A stretch of 64,000 nt of DNA from JBBQXK01 sp038251625 (lineage in GTDB: Bacteria > Pseudomonadota > Alphaproteobacteria > Rhodobacterales > Rhodobacteraceae). The translations under genes were made by a program, and so were the position numbers. The stretch covers positions 1 to 64,000 of the forward strand of contig JBBSBE010000002.1 of the NCBI GenBank assembly GCA_038251625.1, given 5' to 3'. Below the pieces are notes generated by a model, which was not told where the DNA came from, did no database searches, and saw nothing but the letters and a program-made list of their open reading frames with translations. Shown one piece after another: positions 1 through 7,978 of this stretch (position 1 is the stretch's first letter; every line of letters begins with the position of its first letter).

Positions 1-186
1 CTGCGTCTGTCGGGGACGGGAACGGAAGGCGCCACGTTGCGGCTGTATCTGGAGCGGTATGCAGCCGGGCCACAGGGGCTGGACCTTGCCCCGCAGGAGG
101 CGCTGGCCCCGGTGATCCGGGCCGCACACGACCTTGCCGCCATCGGCGCATTCACCGGCCGCACGGCGCCCGATGTCATCACCTGA
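1..186 (+). CDS. pgm: Phosphoglucomutase, C-terminal end (partial)
   Basis: This is the last 61 codons of a gene that begins before the window. The reading frame starts with RLSGTGTEGATLRLYLERY, which is the phosphate-binding loop of domain 4 in alpha-D-glucose-specific phosphoglucomutases, and ends at TGA. The enzyme interconverts glucose 1-phosphate and glucose 6-phosphate in the cytosol, feeding glycogen and cell-surface sugar synthesis. A strong hairpin follows directly after the stop. Only the C-terminal domain can be seen, so the catalytic serine loop cannot be checked. Confidence 0.85.
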   Translation: MRLSGTGTEGATLRLYLERYAAGPQGLDLAPQEALAPVIRAAHDLAAIGAFTGRTAPDVIT

Positions 187-188
187 AC

Positions 189-220
189 GCCCGGCGGGCA
201 ACATGCATTGCCTGCCGGGC
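189..220. terminator. Hairpin between convergent pgm and the 157-aa gene
   Basis: A 13-bp stem with a single G-T wobble pair encloses the 6-base loop CATGCA. It lies 2 bases after the pgm stop and 10 bases from the stop of the convergent minus-strand gene. Neither side has a T tract, so it may be a bidirectional terminator or mRNA 3' end stabiliser rather than a classic intrinsic terminator. Confidence 0.6.
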
Positions 221-230
221 ATCCCCGATA

Positions 231-704
231 TCAGCTGAAGCTGCCCCAGCCGCCGCCCGGCGTGCCCAACTGAACGCCCACCCCGACAAATTCGCCATGG
301 CCGATGTAGCGGTGGTCTTTGTACCAGGTGACCTGAAACCCGCCCGCGACGATGCCGATGCTTGATGCCTCGAACGTGATCCCGCTGGCGCCGATCAGCG
401 AACTCGGCGGCATGTTGAAGGTGCAACTTCCCCCCAGAGATCCCGTTGCGCCAAGACCGGCCACCATCCCCTTGCCGTTGAACTGCAGATTCGTTCCATC
501 CGCGAATTTCATCAAGCAATCGACCTGAAGATAGACAAACACATAGGCGCAAGAGCCGGTCGCCGATGTGGTGCTGTAGCTGGTGTCGGTATCCGCCGTC
601 AGCGCCTGGTTGGCCGCTGCAAGGGTAGCAAAATGGTGTTGCAGGGCAGCATGGCCGCTTTTCGCGCGGTGTGCGACCGCATCCATATCAAGCTCGGTTG
701 TCAT
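231..704 (-). CDS. Small beta-rich protein of unknown function
   Basis: A 157-residue protein with a good ribosome site (AGGAAAG about 7 bases before ATG). The N-terminal 45 residues are polar with no signal peptide. The rest is rich in Gly, Ser, Thr and aromatic residues, with alternating patterns expected of beta strands, and ends in a Gly-rich GTPGGGWGSFS tail. Two cysteines (in SCAYVF and VDCLMKF) and a third in GGSCTF could form disulfides. The Gly-rich C-terminal half is loosely reminiscent of the VapA beta-barrel family of Rhodococcus, but this is only a pattern impression. It is convergent with pgm and divergent from the methyltransferase gene. The function is unknown. Confidence 0.7.
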   Translation of the reverse strand: MTTELDMDAVAHRAKSGHAALQHHFATLAAANQALTADTDTSYSTTSATGSCAYVFVYLQVDCLMKFADGTNLQFNGKGMVAGLGATGSLGGSCTFNMPPSSLIGASGITFEASSIGIVAGGFQVTWYKDHRYIGHGEFVGVGVQLGTPGGGWGSFS

Positions 705-1030
705 CTTGTTTCTTTCCTGAAGGGGTTTCAGTTGATCGGATGCTCAACCTAAGGTTGAGTTTCTGCAAGTTACACGGCCCTTCGCGGCGCCCGCAGAACG
801 TTTTTTTGAAGTTTTTATGAACCTTCCCGCCGCCACCGCCCTGTCGGCGTCCCGCGCCCCTGGCGGCGTTCCTGCGCAAGGTTGCCACCCCGCGCCCGGT
901 GAGCACGCCATGCCTATGGCCCGCACGGCACCGCCCCTGACGCGATCAGACATGCAACCGTCGCGCGGGTAGGGCCACACCGGCCCAGCCCGCGCCCAAG
1001 ATGCCCTATGCAGCATGGGGGAGACCGGAG
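705..1030. other. Intergenic region between divergent genes
   Basis: This 326-base gap separates the minus-strand 157-aa gene from the plus-strand methyltransferase gene, so it must hold both promoters. It contains a 17-base inverted repeat at 743-759 and a run of seven T at about 803-809, followed by a GC-rich stretch. I see no tRNA, riboswitch core or convincing small ORF in it. Confidence 0.5.
743..759. promoter_or_regulatory. Operator-like palindrome CTCAACC-TAA-GGTTGAG
   Basis: Perfect 7-bp arms around a 3-base centre, 39 bases upstream of the minus-strand 157-aa start codon. The size and symmetry fit a site for a dimeric regulator, and arms of this general kind occur in MerR-family operators. 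No MerR-type gene is in the window, so the binder is unknown. Confidence 0.35.
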
Positions 1031-2563
1031 ATGGGCGAAGTTCGCGTGCGGAGCGGGCGACAGGCGCGGACGGCCGAACGCGCGGCCAAGGGCGGCGGGC
1101 CGGGGCGGCCCTATATCCTGCGCAACATCCCGACCTATGACATTCTGGGCGAGGAAAACCTGCAAAAGATCGAACGCGCTGCCGACCGCATTCTGGCGGA
1201 GACGGGCATAGAGTTTCGCGACGATCCCGTGGCACTGGATCATTGGCGCCGCGCGGGGGCCAAGGTGGACGGGCTGTTGGTCACGTTCGAGCCGGGTATG
1301 CTGCGCGAGGTTCTGAAATCAGCGCCAGCGCAGTTTACCCAAGCCGCGCGGAACCCGGCCAATTCGGTGCAGGTCGGGGGCAAGGGCGTCGTCTTTGCGC
1401 CCGCCTACGGCAGCCCTTTTGTAATGGACCTCGACCGGGGCCGCCGCTTTGGCACGCTGGAGGATTTCCAGAACTTCATCAAGCTGGCCCAGTCCAGCCC
1501 CAACTTCCACCATTCCGGTGGCACGATCTGCGAACCCACGGACATTCCGGTCAACAAGCGGCACCTCGATATGGTGCTGGCGCACATCGAATTCAGTGAC
1601 CGGCCCTTCATGGGGTCTGTCACGGCGGAAGAGCGCAGCGAAGACAGCATCGAAATGTGCCGGATTCTGTTCGGTGCGGGGTTCGTGGAAGAAAACTGCG
1701 TGATCCTTGGCAACGTCAACGTCAACTCGCCCCTTGTGTGGGACGGCACGATGACGCGCAGCTTGCGCGCCTATGCGCGGGCCGGGCAATGCGCCGTGGT
1801 TGTGCCTTTCATCCTTGGTGGTGCCATGGGGCCGGTCACGAACGCGGGCGCCATCGCGCAAAGCCTGGCCGAAACGATGGCGGGCTGCGCGCTGACGCAA
1901 CTGGAACGCCCGGGAGCGCCGGTCGTGTTCGGCAACTTCCTGTCGTCGATGAGCTTGCGTTCGGGCAGCCCTACCTTCGGTACGCCGGAACCTGCAATCG
2001 GCAGCATGGTCATCGGGCAACTGGCGCGAAGGCTGAACCTGCCTCTGCGCTGTTCGGGCAATTTCACCACCTCGAAGTTGCCCGATGCGCAGGCGATGAC
2101 TGAAGGCACGATGTCGATGCTGGCCGCAATCCATTGCGGGGCGAACTTCATCCTGCACGCGGCGGGGTTTCTCGACGGGCTTCTGAGCATGTCGTATGAG
2201 AAATTCATGCTGGATGCCGATCTTTGCGGGGCGCTTCACAGCTACCTTGACGGTGTGAAGATCGACGACGATCAACTGGCCGTCGATGCCTTTGCAGAGG
2301 TTGGACCGGGCAATCACTTTTTTGGCTGTTCGCACACCATGGCGCATTACGAGACAGCGTACTGGGACAGTGATCTTGCCGACAACGAACCCTTCGAGAA
2401 ATGGGAGGCCGCTGGCAGCACGGATGCGGCCACCCGCGCAAATGCGTTGTGGAAGAAGCGGCTGGCGGAGTATGAGGCGCCCCCCCTTGATCCCGGCACC
2501 CGCGAGGCGCTGCACGATTTCGTGGCGCGCAAGAAGGCAGCATCGGGCGACATGTGGTATTGA
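1031..2563 (+). CDS. MttB-family (trimethylamine/betaine-type) corrinoid methyltransferase homologue
   Basis: A 510-residue protein matching the trimethylamine methyltransferase (MttB) superfamily. These are TIM-barrel enzymes that move a methyl group from a quaternary or tertiary amine to a corrinoid protein. Family-like stretches include PTYDILGEENLQKIE near the N-terminus, FHHSGGTICEPTDIPVNKRHL and LGNVNVNSPLVWDGTM in the barrel, and GPGNHFFGCSHTM near the C-terminus. There is no in-frame amber codon, so it belongs to the non-pyrrolysine branch, whose substrates are mostly unknown (glycine betaine in one characterised member). The start at 1031 is preferred to the ATG at 1001 because GGGGGA sits 8 bases before it. 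No corrinoid protein gene is adjacent. The substrate is not assigned. Confidence 0.82.
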   Translation: MGEVRVRSGRQARTAERAAKGGGPGRPYILRNIPTYDILGEENLQKIERAADRILAETGIEFRDDPVALDHWRRAGAKVDGLLVTFEPGMLREVLKSAPAQFTQAARNPANSVQVGGKGVVFAPAYGSPFVMDLDRGRRFGTLEDFQNFIKLAQSSPNFHHSGGTICEPTDIPVNKRHLDMVLAHIEFSDRPFMGSVTAEERSEDSIEMCRILFGAGFVEENCVILGNVNVNSPLVWDGTMTRSLRAYARAGQCAVVVPFILGGAMGPVTNAGAIAQSLAETMAGCALTQLERPGAPVVFGNFLSSMSLRSGSPTFGTPEPAIGSMVIGQLARRLNLPLRCSGNFTTSKLPDAQAMTEGTMSMLAAIHCGANFILHAAGFLDGLLSMSYEKFMLDADLCGALHSYLDGVKIDDDQLAVDAFAEVGPGNHFFGCSHTMAHYETAYWDSDLADNEPFEKWEAAGSTDAATRANALWKKRLAEYEAPPLDPGTREALHDFVARKKAASGDMWY

Positions 2564-2634
2564 GGCGTCCGACCTTTGGCGCGCTGGCGGGGGCGGGCGC
2601 GGGGCGTTAGGATCACCCAAAGGAAGGACCTTCG

Positions 2635-3330
2635 ATGCCCGCCCATCGCCCCCCAGACCCCCGCCCGATGGCCACGGCGCTGATCGTCGACGACCATCCT
2701 TTGTTTTGCGACGCGCTGGCGATGACATTGAAGGCGGTGGCGGGCCTGCGCGAGATCGAAACGGTGGATAGGCTGGAGGCTGCCTTGCGCCGTCTTGACG
2801 TCTCGCCCTTGCCCGATGTGGTGGTGCTTGATCTCAATCTGCCGGATGTGAACGGCCTTGACGGTTTGATACGGCTGCGGGCCAGTGCCGGGGGTGTGCC
2901 GGTGGTGGTGGTATCCTCGCTGGCCGACAACCGGGTGATCGGGGCCGCGATCCGGGCCGGGGCGGCAGGTTTCGTGCCCAAGCATTCGCGGCGCGAGGCG
3001 TTCCGGGCCGCGTTCGATGCGGTGCGCCGGGGCGAGGTCTGGCTGCCCGAGGGGTTCGTGCCGCAGGCCGACCCCGAGGCGCCCGCCACCCCGCGCGAAG
3101 AGGCCATCGCCCGGCTTGGCCTCTTGACCCGCCAGCAGGCGCGCATCCTGCAACTGATCTGCGACGGGATGCTGAACAAGCAGATCGCATTTGACCTTTC
3201 CATCGCCGAGACGACGGTGAAGGCGCATGTCACCGCGATCATGCGCAAGCTTGGCGTGCAAAGCCGCACGCAAGCCGTTCTGATCGCGCAAGAGGCCAGT
3301 TTCGCGGCCCTGATGCCCGAAGACGGCTAG
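2635..3330 (+). CDS. NarL/LuxR-family response regulator
   Basis: A 231-residue two-domain regulator. The receiver domain covers about residues 14-130, with acidic residues in LIVDDHPLF, phospho-acceptor Asp66 in VVLDLNLPDVNG, a Ser in VVVSS and the conserved Lys in FVPKHS. A LuxR helix-turn-helix follows at about 160-225 (LTRQQARILQLICDG, NKQIAFDLSIAETTVKAHV). AAGGAAGG lies upstream of the ATG. It heads a same-strand run with the FIST sensor and hybrid kinase, so it is probably their output regulator. In pseudomonads, ErbR/AgmR-type regulators of alcohol oxidation sit near the equivalent genes. The target genes here are unknown. Confidence 0.92.
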   Translation: MPAHRPPDPRPMATALIVDDHPLFCDALAMTLKAVAGLREIETVDRLEAALRRLDVSPLPDVVVLDLNLPDVNGLDGLIRLRASAGGVPVVVVSSLADNRVIGAAIRAGAAGFVPKHSRREAFRAAFDAVRRGEVWLPEGFVPQADPEAPATPREEAIARLGLLTRQQARILQLICDGMLNKQIAFDLSIAETTVKAHVTAIMRKLGVQSRTQAVLIAQEASFAALMPEDG

Positions 3331-3382
3331 GCCGCTGGACGAGGGCCGGGCCTTGGCCTAGCTTCGGGATCGGGAGGCTGCA

Positions 3383-4558
3383 ATGACCCTTGTCCGTGCC
3401 CTGCCCTTGGCTGGTGCCGATCCTTTGGGATCTGTGATCGCGCGCGCGCATGTCAGCGTAAGAATGCCCCGTCCGGTGGCGACCCTGTCGGCAGGCCTTG
3501 GGCCGGGGCCGTTTGCAGCGGTCATCCTATTTCTGTCACCCGAAGCAGACCTTGCCGCAGTTGCGCACGAGGCGAGCGCGGTTTTCGGGCTGACGCCCGT
3601 TGTGGGGTGCACGACGGCGGGGGAGATCTCGCCCGAAGGGTATGCCGAGGGCGAGATCGTGGCTGTCGGGTTGCCTGCCGCGCTTTTTGTTGCCGAGGCG
3701 CTCTTTGTGCCGGACCTGCATGCGATGAACCCCGGCGCGCTGGCCGGGCAGGCGGTGCGCGCGCGGGCGGCGCTGGCGCGGGCACGACCGGGCTGGGAGT
3801 CCGAGTTCGCCTTTTTGATGGTGGACGGCCTGTCGATCCGTGAGGACGAACTGGTGGCTGCGCTATCCACGGGCCTTGGTCCTGTACCGCTTTTCGGGGG
3901 GTCGGCGGGGGACGGCACGCGGTTTGGCCAGACATTCGTGCTGCACGAAGGCCGCCTTTGGCGCGATGCGGCGGTCATGCTGATGATCCGCACGGCCTGC
4001 CGTGTGCGGGTCTTCAACCTTGATCATCTGGTGCCGACCGACCGCCGCATGGTCGTGACGGGCGCCGATCCCGCCCGCCGCATCGTGCACGAGATCAACG
4101 CCGAACCCGCCGCGCGCGAATATGCGCGGATGCTGGGCAAGGATCCCGGCCAGTTGACCCCATTCACCTTTGCCGCCCACCCCTTGGTCGTGCGCGTCGG
4201 TGGCCGCCATCATGTGCGCGCGATCCAGCGGGTGGCCGAAAATGGCGATCTTGTCTTTTTCTCTGCCATCGACGAAGGGCTGGTGCTGACGCTCGCCGAA
4301 CCGCAGGATCTGGGTGCCCATCTGGCGCGCGAACTTGCCGCGCTGGCCGAAGGAGGGGCGCCGGGTGCCATCCTTGCCTGCGACTGCATTCTGCGCAGGC
4401 TCGAAGCGCAGGAAACGCAGAAATACGGCGCAGTGTCGGATCTGTTGGCCCGGCATGGCGTCGTGGGCTTTTCCACCTATGGCGAGCAGTTGAACGCCAT
4501 GCATGTGAACCAGACGATGACGGGCGTCGCGATCTGGCCACCCGAGGGTGCGTGGTGA
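3383..4558 (+). CDS. FIST-domain sensor protein, NosP-like
   Basis: A 391-residue protein made of a FIST N domain (about residues 30-225, with VVGCTTAGEISPEGYAEGE and FLMVDGLSIREDELV) followed by a FIST C domain (about 226-375). It lacks membrane segments and a signal peptide, so it should be cytosolic. Its stop overlaps the start of the hybrid kinase gene by 7 bases, which suggests translational coupling and a shared complex. In Pseudomonas aeruginosa, Legionella and Vibrio, FIST proteins encoded beside a NahK-type kinase (NosP) bind haem and sense nitric oxide. Whether this one binds haem cannot be seen from sequence; other FIST proteins are thought to bind small ligands. Confidence 0.88.
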   Translation: MTLVRALPLAGADPLGSVIARAHVSVRMPRPVATLSAGLGPGPFAAVILFLSPEADLAAVAHEASAVFGLTPVVGCTTAGEISPEGYAEGEIVAVGLPAALFVAEALFVPDLHAMNPGALAGQAVRARAALARARPGWESEFAFLMVDGLSIREDELVAALSTGLGPVPLFGGSAGDGTRFGQTFVLHEGRLWRDAAVMLMIRTACRVRVFNLDHLVPTDRRMVVTGADPARRIVHEINAEPAAREYARMLGKDPGQLTPFTFAAHPLVVRVGGRHHVRAIQRVAENGDLVFFSAIDEGLVLTLAEPQDLGAHLARELAALAEGGAPGAILACDCILRRLEAQETQKYGAVSDLLARHGVVGFSTYGEQLNAMHVNQTMTGVAIWPPEGAW

Positions 4559-6753
4559 TCGAAGACATGCTTAACCCGGCCGATCCGCCCTTCCGTCAGC
4601 GCGAAAAGCTGATCCGGATCGCCGAGGTGCTGATGCGCCGGGTCGAGCGCGAGACGGATGACAGTGGCCTTGCCTATGCGCAGTTCCAGCGCGCCGCGAT
4701 GCTGGAGGATCAGGTACGCGAGCGGACCCGCGATCTGGAGCGCGCGCTCGATCTTCTGAACACCTCCAACGCGCGGCTGGCCGAGGCCAACCGCGCCATC
4801 GAGGCCGCGCGCGCCAACCTTGCCAGCGCCATCGAGACCATTCAGGAAGGCTTCGCGCTGTTTGATCCCGCCGATGTGTTGGTCCTGTGCAATTCCCGCT
4901 TTGGCATGCATATGCCTGATCTGCGCGAGCATCTGAAACCGGGGCTGACGTTCGAAGGCTATATCGAATGCGTCAGCCGCTCGCGCTATCTGGAACTGCC
5001 GGACGGGCAGGCGCCCGAAACTTGGGCGGTGCAAAGAAAGCGCCGCCATCAGGACCGGCATGTGATCTTCAACGTGCGGATGATCTGGGATCGCTGGGTG
5101 CAGGTCAGCGAGCATCGCACCGGCGACGGAGGCACGGTCATCCTGCAGACCGACGTGACCGATATCATCCGGCTTGAACGGCAAGAGCGTGGCAAGCTTC
5201 TGGACGATCAGGCGCGGGTGATCCGCGCCACGCTCGATCATATAAATCAAGGTGTCTGCATCTTTGATGCGGGGGGTAGGCTGGTCGGGTGGAACCAGCG
5301 CTTGGGGGCGTTGCTTGCAATTCCGCTGCCGCGCTTGCGCAGGGGGGCAGGCTTCGACGTGCTGCTTGATCGCCTGCAGGAAGGCGGGCGGTTCGAGGCG
5401 GGGGTGGATGCCGCCTCGCTGACCGCATGGGCCGTGTCTGCGCCGGGCCGTGCGCCGTTGCGCTTTACCTTGCGGCGTATGGGCGGCGAGGTGATCCTTG
5501 ATGTCTTTGCGCAGGAAATGCCTGACGGCGGTTTTGTGATGAGCTTCACGGACGTCACCGCCGAACAGGCCGCCATCGAAGGCCTGAGCCGCGCGAACGA
5601 AACGCTGGAAGCGCGCGTGATGGCGCGCACATTGGAATTGCAGGACGCGCTGGCACATGCCGAACGCGCCAATGCGGCGCGGTCACGGTTTGTCGCGGCC
5701 GCCAGCCATGATCTCTTGCAACCCTTGAGCGCGGCCAAGCTTTTCATCGCCTCGGCCCTTGGCGATGCCGGCACCCAGCCAATGCTGGAGAAGGCACAGA
5801 ACGCACTCGATTCCGTCGAGGGCATCCTCGGCGCGCTCCTGGATATCTCGAAGCTGGAAAGCGGGCGCGCGGCGGTCAGCGTGGTGCCGGTGCGCCTTGA
5901 TCGGTTGATGCGGCAACTGGCGGATGAATTTGCGCCCGTGGCAGCCGCCAAGGGGCTGCGCCTTGCGGTGCGGCCCACGGGTGTGGTTGTCCAATCCGAC
6001 CCTGCCTATCTGCGCCGTATCCTGCAAAACCTGATCGGCAACGCGCTGCGCTACACAGATCGCGGGCGGGTGCTTGTGGGCGCGCGACGGCGGCGCGGAA
6101 TGGTGCGGATCGAGGTCTGGGATACCGGGGCGGGCATTCCGGAGACCGAGCAGGACAATATCTTCAAGGAGTTTCATCGCCTGAACGCACGCGCCAGCGC
6201 ATCCGAAGGCATGGGTCTTGGCCTTGCCATCGTGGAGCGGGCCTGCGTTCTGTTGGGCCATCCTCTGGGCCTGCGCTCGGAGGTTGGGCGCGGCAGTTGC
6301 TTCATGGTGCAGGTGCCGTTGGCCGAGGCGCAAGGCGCGGCACCCGAGGCGGGCCGCGCGCCGCGCGCACTGCCGCTGGCCACCCCGAAAAGTGATCGTA
6401 TCGCCTTTCTGGTGGAAAACGATGGCGAGGTCCGGCGTGCGATGACGCTTTTGCTGGAAAAATGGGGTCTGAGCGTGCTGGAAGCGGCAAGCGGTGAAGA
6501 GGCGCTGGCCCTGATCGAGGAAATCGGCATTCTGCCCGATTTCTTTCTGGTCGATCAGAACCTTGGCACCGGGATGGCGGGGCTCGATTTCCTGGCCAGC
6601 GTCAGACGGTTGCACGGCGCGGTCCCGGCGCGCATCGTGACCGCCCTCCGCGATCCGGGCCTTGCCGCGCGCTGTGCAGAGGCGGGGGCGGCTGTCCTGA
6701 CAAAACCGATCGATGCACGCGATCTTGGTGCCTTTCTGGCAAGCCTTGGCTGA
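4552..6753 (+). CDS. NahK/ErcS-type hybrid sensor histidine kinase/response regulator
   Basis: A 733-residue cytosolic hybrid kinase. Order: an N-terminal coiled coil (about 45-95), a PAS_7-like domain (about 95-200), a second PAS-like domain (about 225-345), another coiled coil, HisKA with His386 in AASHDLLQPLSAAK, HATPase_c (NLIGNALRYTD, DTGAGIP, GMGLGLAI), then a receiver domain with Asp668 in FFLVDQNLG and Lys in LTKPID. There is no membrane segment. Translation probably starts at GTG 4552 or the next GTG at 4555, overlapping the FIST gene end; ATG 4567 is an alternative. The domain order and FIST neighbour match the NahK/ErcS family, which relays nitric-oxide or alcohol-oxidation signals in pseudomonads. 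Confidence 0.92.
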   Translation: MVIEDMLNPADPPFRQREKLIRIAEVLMRRVERETDDSGLAYAQFQRAAMLEDQVRERTRDLERALDLLNTSNARLAEANRAIEAARANLASAIETIQEGFALFDPADVLVLCNSRFGMHMPDLREHLKPGLTFEGYIECVSRSRYLELPDGQAPETWAVQRKRRHQDRHVIFNVRMIWDRWVQVSEHRTGDGGTVILQTDVTDIIRLERQERGKLLDDQARVIRATLDHINQGVCIFDAGGRLVGWNQRLGALLAIPLPRLRRGAGFDVLLDRLQEGGRFEAGVDAASLTAWAVSAPGRAPLRFTLRRMGGEVILDVFAQEMPDGGFVMSFTDVTAEQAAIEGLSRANETLEARVMARTLELQDALAHAERANAARSRFVAAASHDLLQPLSAAKLFIASALGDAGTQPMLEKAQNALDSVEGILGALLDISKLESGRAAVSVVPVRLDRLMRQLADEFAPVAAAKGLRLAVRPTGVVVQSDPAYLRRILQNLIGNALRYTDRGRVLVGARRRRGMVRIEVWDTGAGIPETEQDNIFKEFHRLNARASASEGMGLGLAIVERACVLLGHPLGLRSEVGRGSCFMVQVPLAEAQGAAPEAGRAPRALPLATPKSDRIAFLVENDGEVRRAMTLLLEKWGLSVLEAASGEEALALIEEIGILPDFFLVDQNLGTGMAGLDFLASVRRLHGAVPARIVTALRDPGLAARCAEAGAAVLTKPIDARDLGAFLASLG

Positions 6754-6846
6754 AGAGGATGGATTTGCGCGACTGTTACGATCAAGGTCGCATGGTATCG
6801 GTCGGCGCGCTTTCGTAGTGTTTCGACAGGCAGAGCCGGAGGCTTC

Positions 6847-7368
6847 ATGAAACTGAGCGACGCACGCGACATCAAGGCCGATCCCGCCACCGTCTGGGCG
6901 GCGATCCTTGATGCTGATGTGCTGAAGGCCTGCGTACCCGGCTGTGAAAGCATGACCGGCAGCCCCGATACGGGGTTCGAGGCCGTCGTGGTGCAGAAGG
7001 TGGGGCCGGTGAAGGCCCGATTTACCGGGGTCGTCAGCCTGACCGACATGGTCGAGCCGCAGTCATTGCGCATCTCCGGTGAGGGCAAGGGCGGCCCTGC
7101 GGGGTTTGCCAAGGGCGGCGCGAATGTGACGCTGGCACCCATCGCCGAAGGCACGCGCCTGTCATATGAGGTAGAGGCCAGCGTGGGTGGCAAGCTTGCC
7201 CAGCTTGGCAGCCGGATCATTGATGGATTTGCCAAGAAGATGGCGGACGATTTCTTTGCCCGTTTCCAGACAGCGGTGGAGGGCCCGGTGGATGAACCCG
7301 AACCCGAAGCCGAGGCCGAAGCGGGCGACGGGAAAAAGAAGGGCTGGCTGAAGCGTCTGATCAGCTAG
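6847..7368 (+). CDS. coxG: CoxG-family protein (CO dehydrogenase subunit G)
   Basis: A 173-residue SRPBCC/START-fold protein. The first 150 residues match the CoxG family (PATVWAAILDADVLKACVPGCE, GKGGPAGFAKGGANVTL, SYEVEASVGGKLAQLGSRI). The acidic linker EPEPEAEAEAGDG is followed by a basic amphipathic tail KKKGWLKRLIS. In Oligotropha, CoxG helps recruit CO dehydrogenase to the membrane, and the basic tail here fits a membrane-contact role. It heads a same-strand set with coxS, coxL and coxM; the gap to coxS is 36 bases. Confidence 0.9.
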   Translation: MKLSDARDIKADPATVWAAILDADVLKACVPGCESMTGSPDTGFEAVVVQKVGPVKARFTGVVSLTDMVEPQSLRISGEGKGGPAGFAKGGANVTLAPIAEGTRLSYEVEASVGGKLAQLGSRIIDGFAKKMADDFFARFQTAVEGPVDEPEPEAEAEAGDGKKKGWLKRLIS

Positions 7369-7404
7369 GCCCGCAAGGATCAAAACGACCAAGGGAGGAA
7401 CGAC

Positions 7405-7890
7405 ATGACGAAAGTCACGATGACGGTGAATGGCAAGACCGTTTCGGCCGAGGCCGAGGGGCGGACGCTGCTTTCCGGCTTTCTGCGCGAAGGGCTGGGG
7501 CTGACGGGCACGCATGTGGGCTGCGACACCTCGCAATGCGGGGCATGTGTGGTGCATGTGGACGGCAAGGCCGTTAAAAGCTGTACGATCTTCGCGCAGG
7601 ATGCCGCAGGGGCCACAGTGCGCACCATCGAGGGGATGGCGAATGCAGATGGATCGCTCAGCGTGATCCAGCAGGCGTTTCAGGATCATCACGGGCTTCA
7701 GTGCGGCTTCTGCACGCCCGGCATGGTGATGGCATCTGCCGCCCTTCTGGCCGAAAACGCAAAGCCCAGCGAGGCTGAGGTGCGGCATTACCTCGAAGGC
7801 AACATCTGCCGCTGCACGGGCTACCACAACATCGTCAAGGCGGTGCTGGCGGCATCTGGGCAGGACGTGGCGGCCATCGCGGCAGAGTGA
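7405..7890 (+). CDS. coxS: Xanthine oxidase-family [2Fe-2S] small subunit, CoxS type
   Basis: A 161-residue iron-sulfur subunit with both cluster-binding motifs of the family: the plant ferredoxin-type set (GCDTSQCGACVVHVDGK then SC) in the first 80 residues and the C-terminal set (CGFCTPGM, then ICRCTGYHNIV). It passes electrons between the molybdenum site in the large subunit and FAD in the medium subunit. A GGGAGGA ribosome site precedes the ATG. The 88-base gap to coxL holds a dispersed palindrome. Confidence 0.95.
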   Translation: MTKVTMTVNGKTVSAEAEGRTLLSGFLREGLGLTGTHVGCDTSQCGACVVHVDGKAVKSCTIFAQDAAGATVRTIEGMANADGSLSVIQQAFQDHHGLQCGFCTPGMVMASAALLAENAKPSEAEVRHYLEGNICRCTGYHNIVKAVLAASGQDVAAIAAE

Positions 7891-7896
7891 CGGCGC

Positions 7897-7920
7897 GTAG
7901 GGTGGGTGTACCCACCCTGC
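7897..7920. repeat. 24-bp palindromic repeat, copy 1
   Basis: A near-perfect 24-base palindrome: left half GTAGGGTGGGTG, right half TACCCACCCTGC. Ten Watson-Crick pairs and two G-T pairs form if it folds as RNA. It lies 6 bases after the coxS stop and within the coxS-coxL gap. Two related copies are at 25500-25523 and 41522-41545. Confidence 0.85.
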
Positions 7921-7978
7921 CTTCGGATACATTCGGCGGCGCTATCCTGCGCGGCCAGCAAGCATCAGGGAGAGAGAC

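Noticed and set aside
803..809. T run as terminator for a plus-strand transcript
   Set aside because: No GC stem precedes it on the plus strand and no plus-strand gene ends nearby.
1001..2563. MttB homologue as a pyrrolysine enzyme
   Set aside because: The frame is continuous with no internal TAG, and no pyl genes are in the window.
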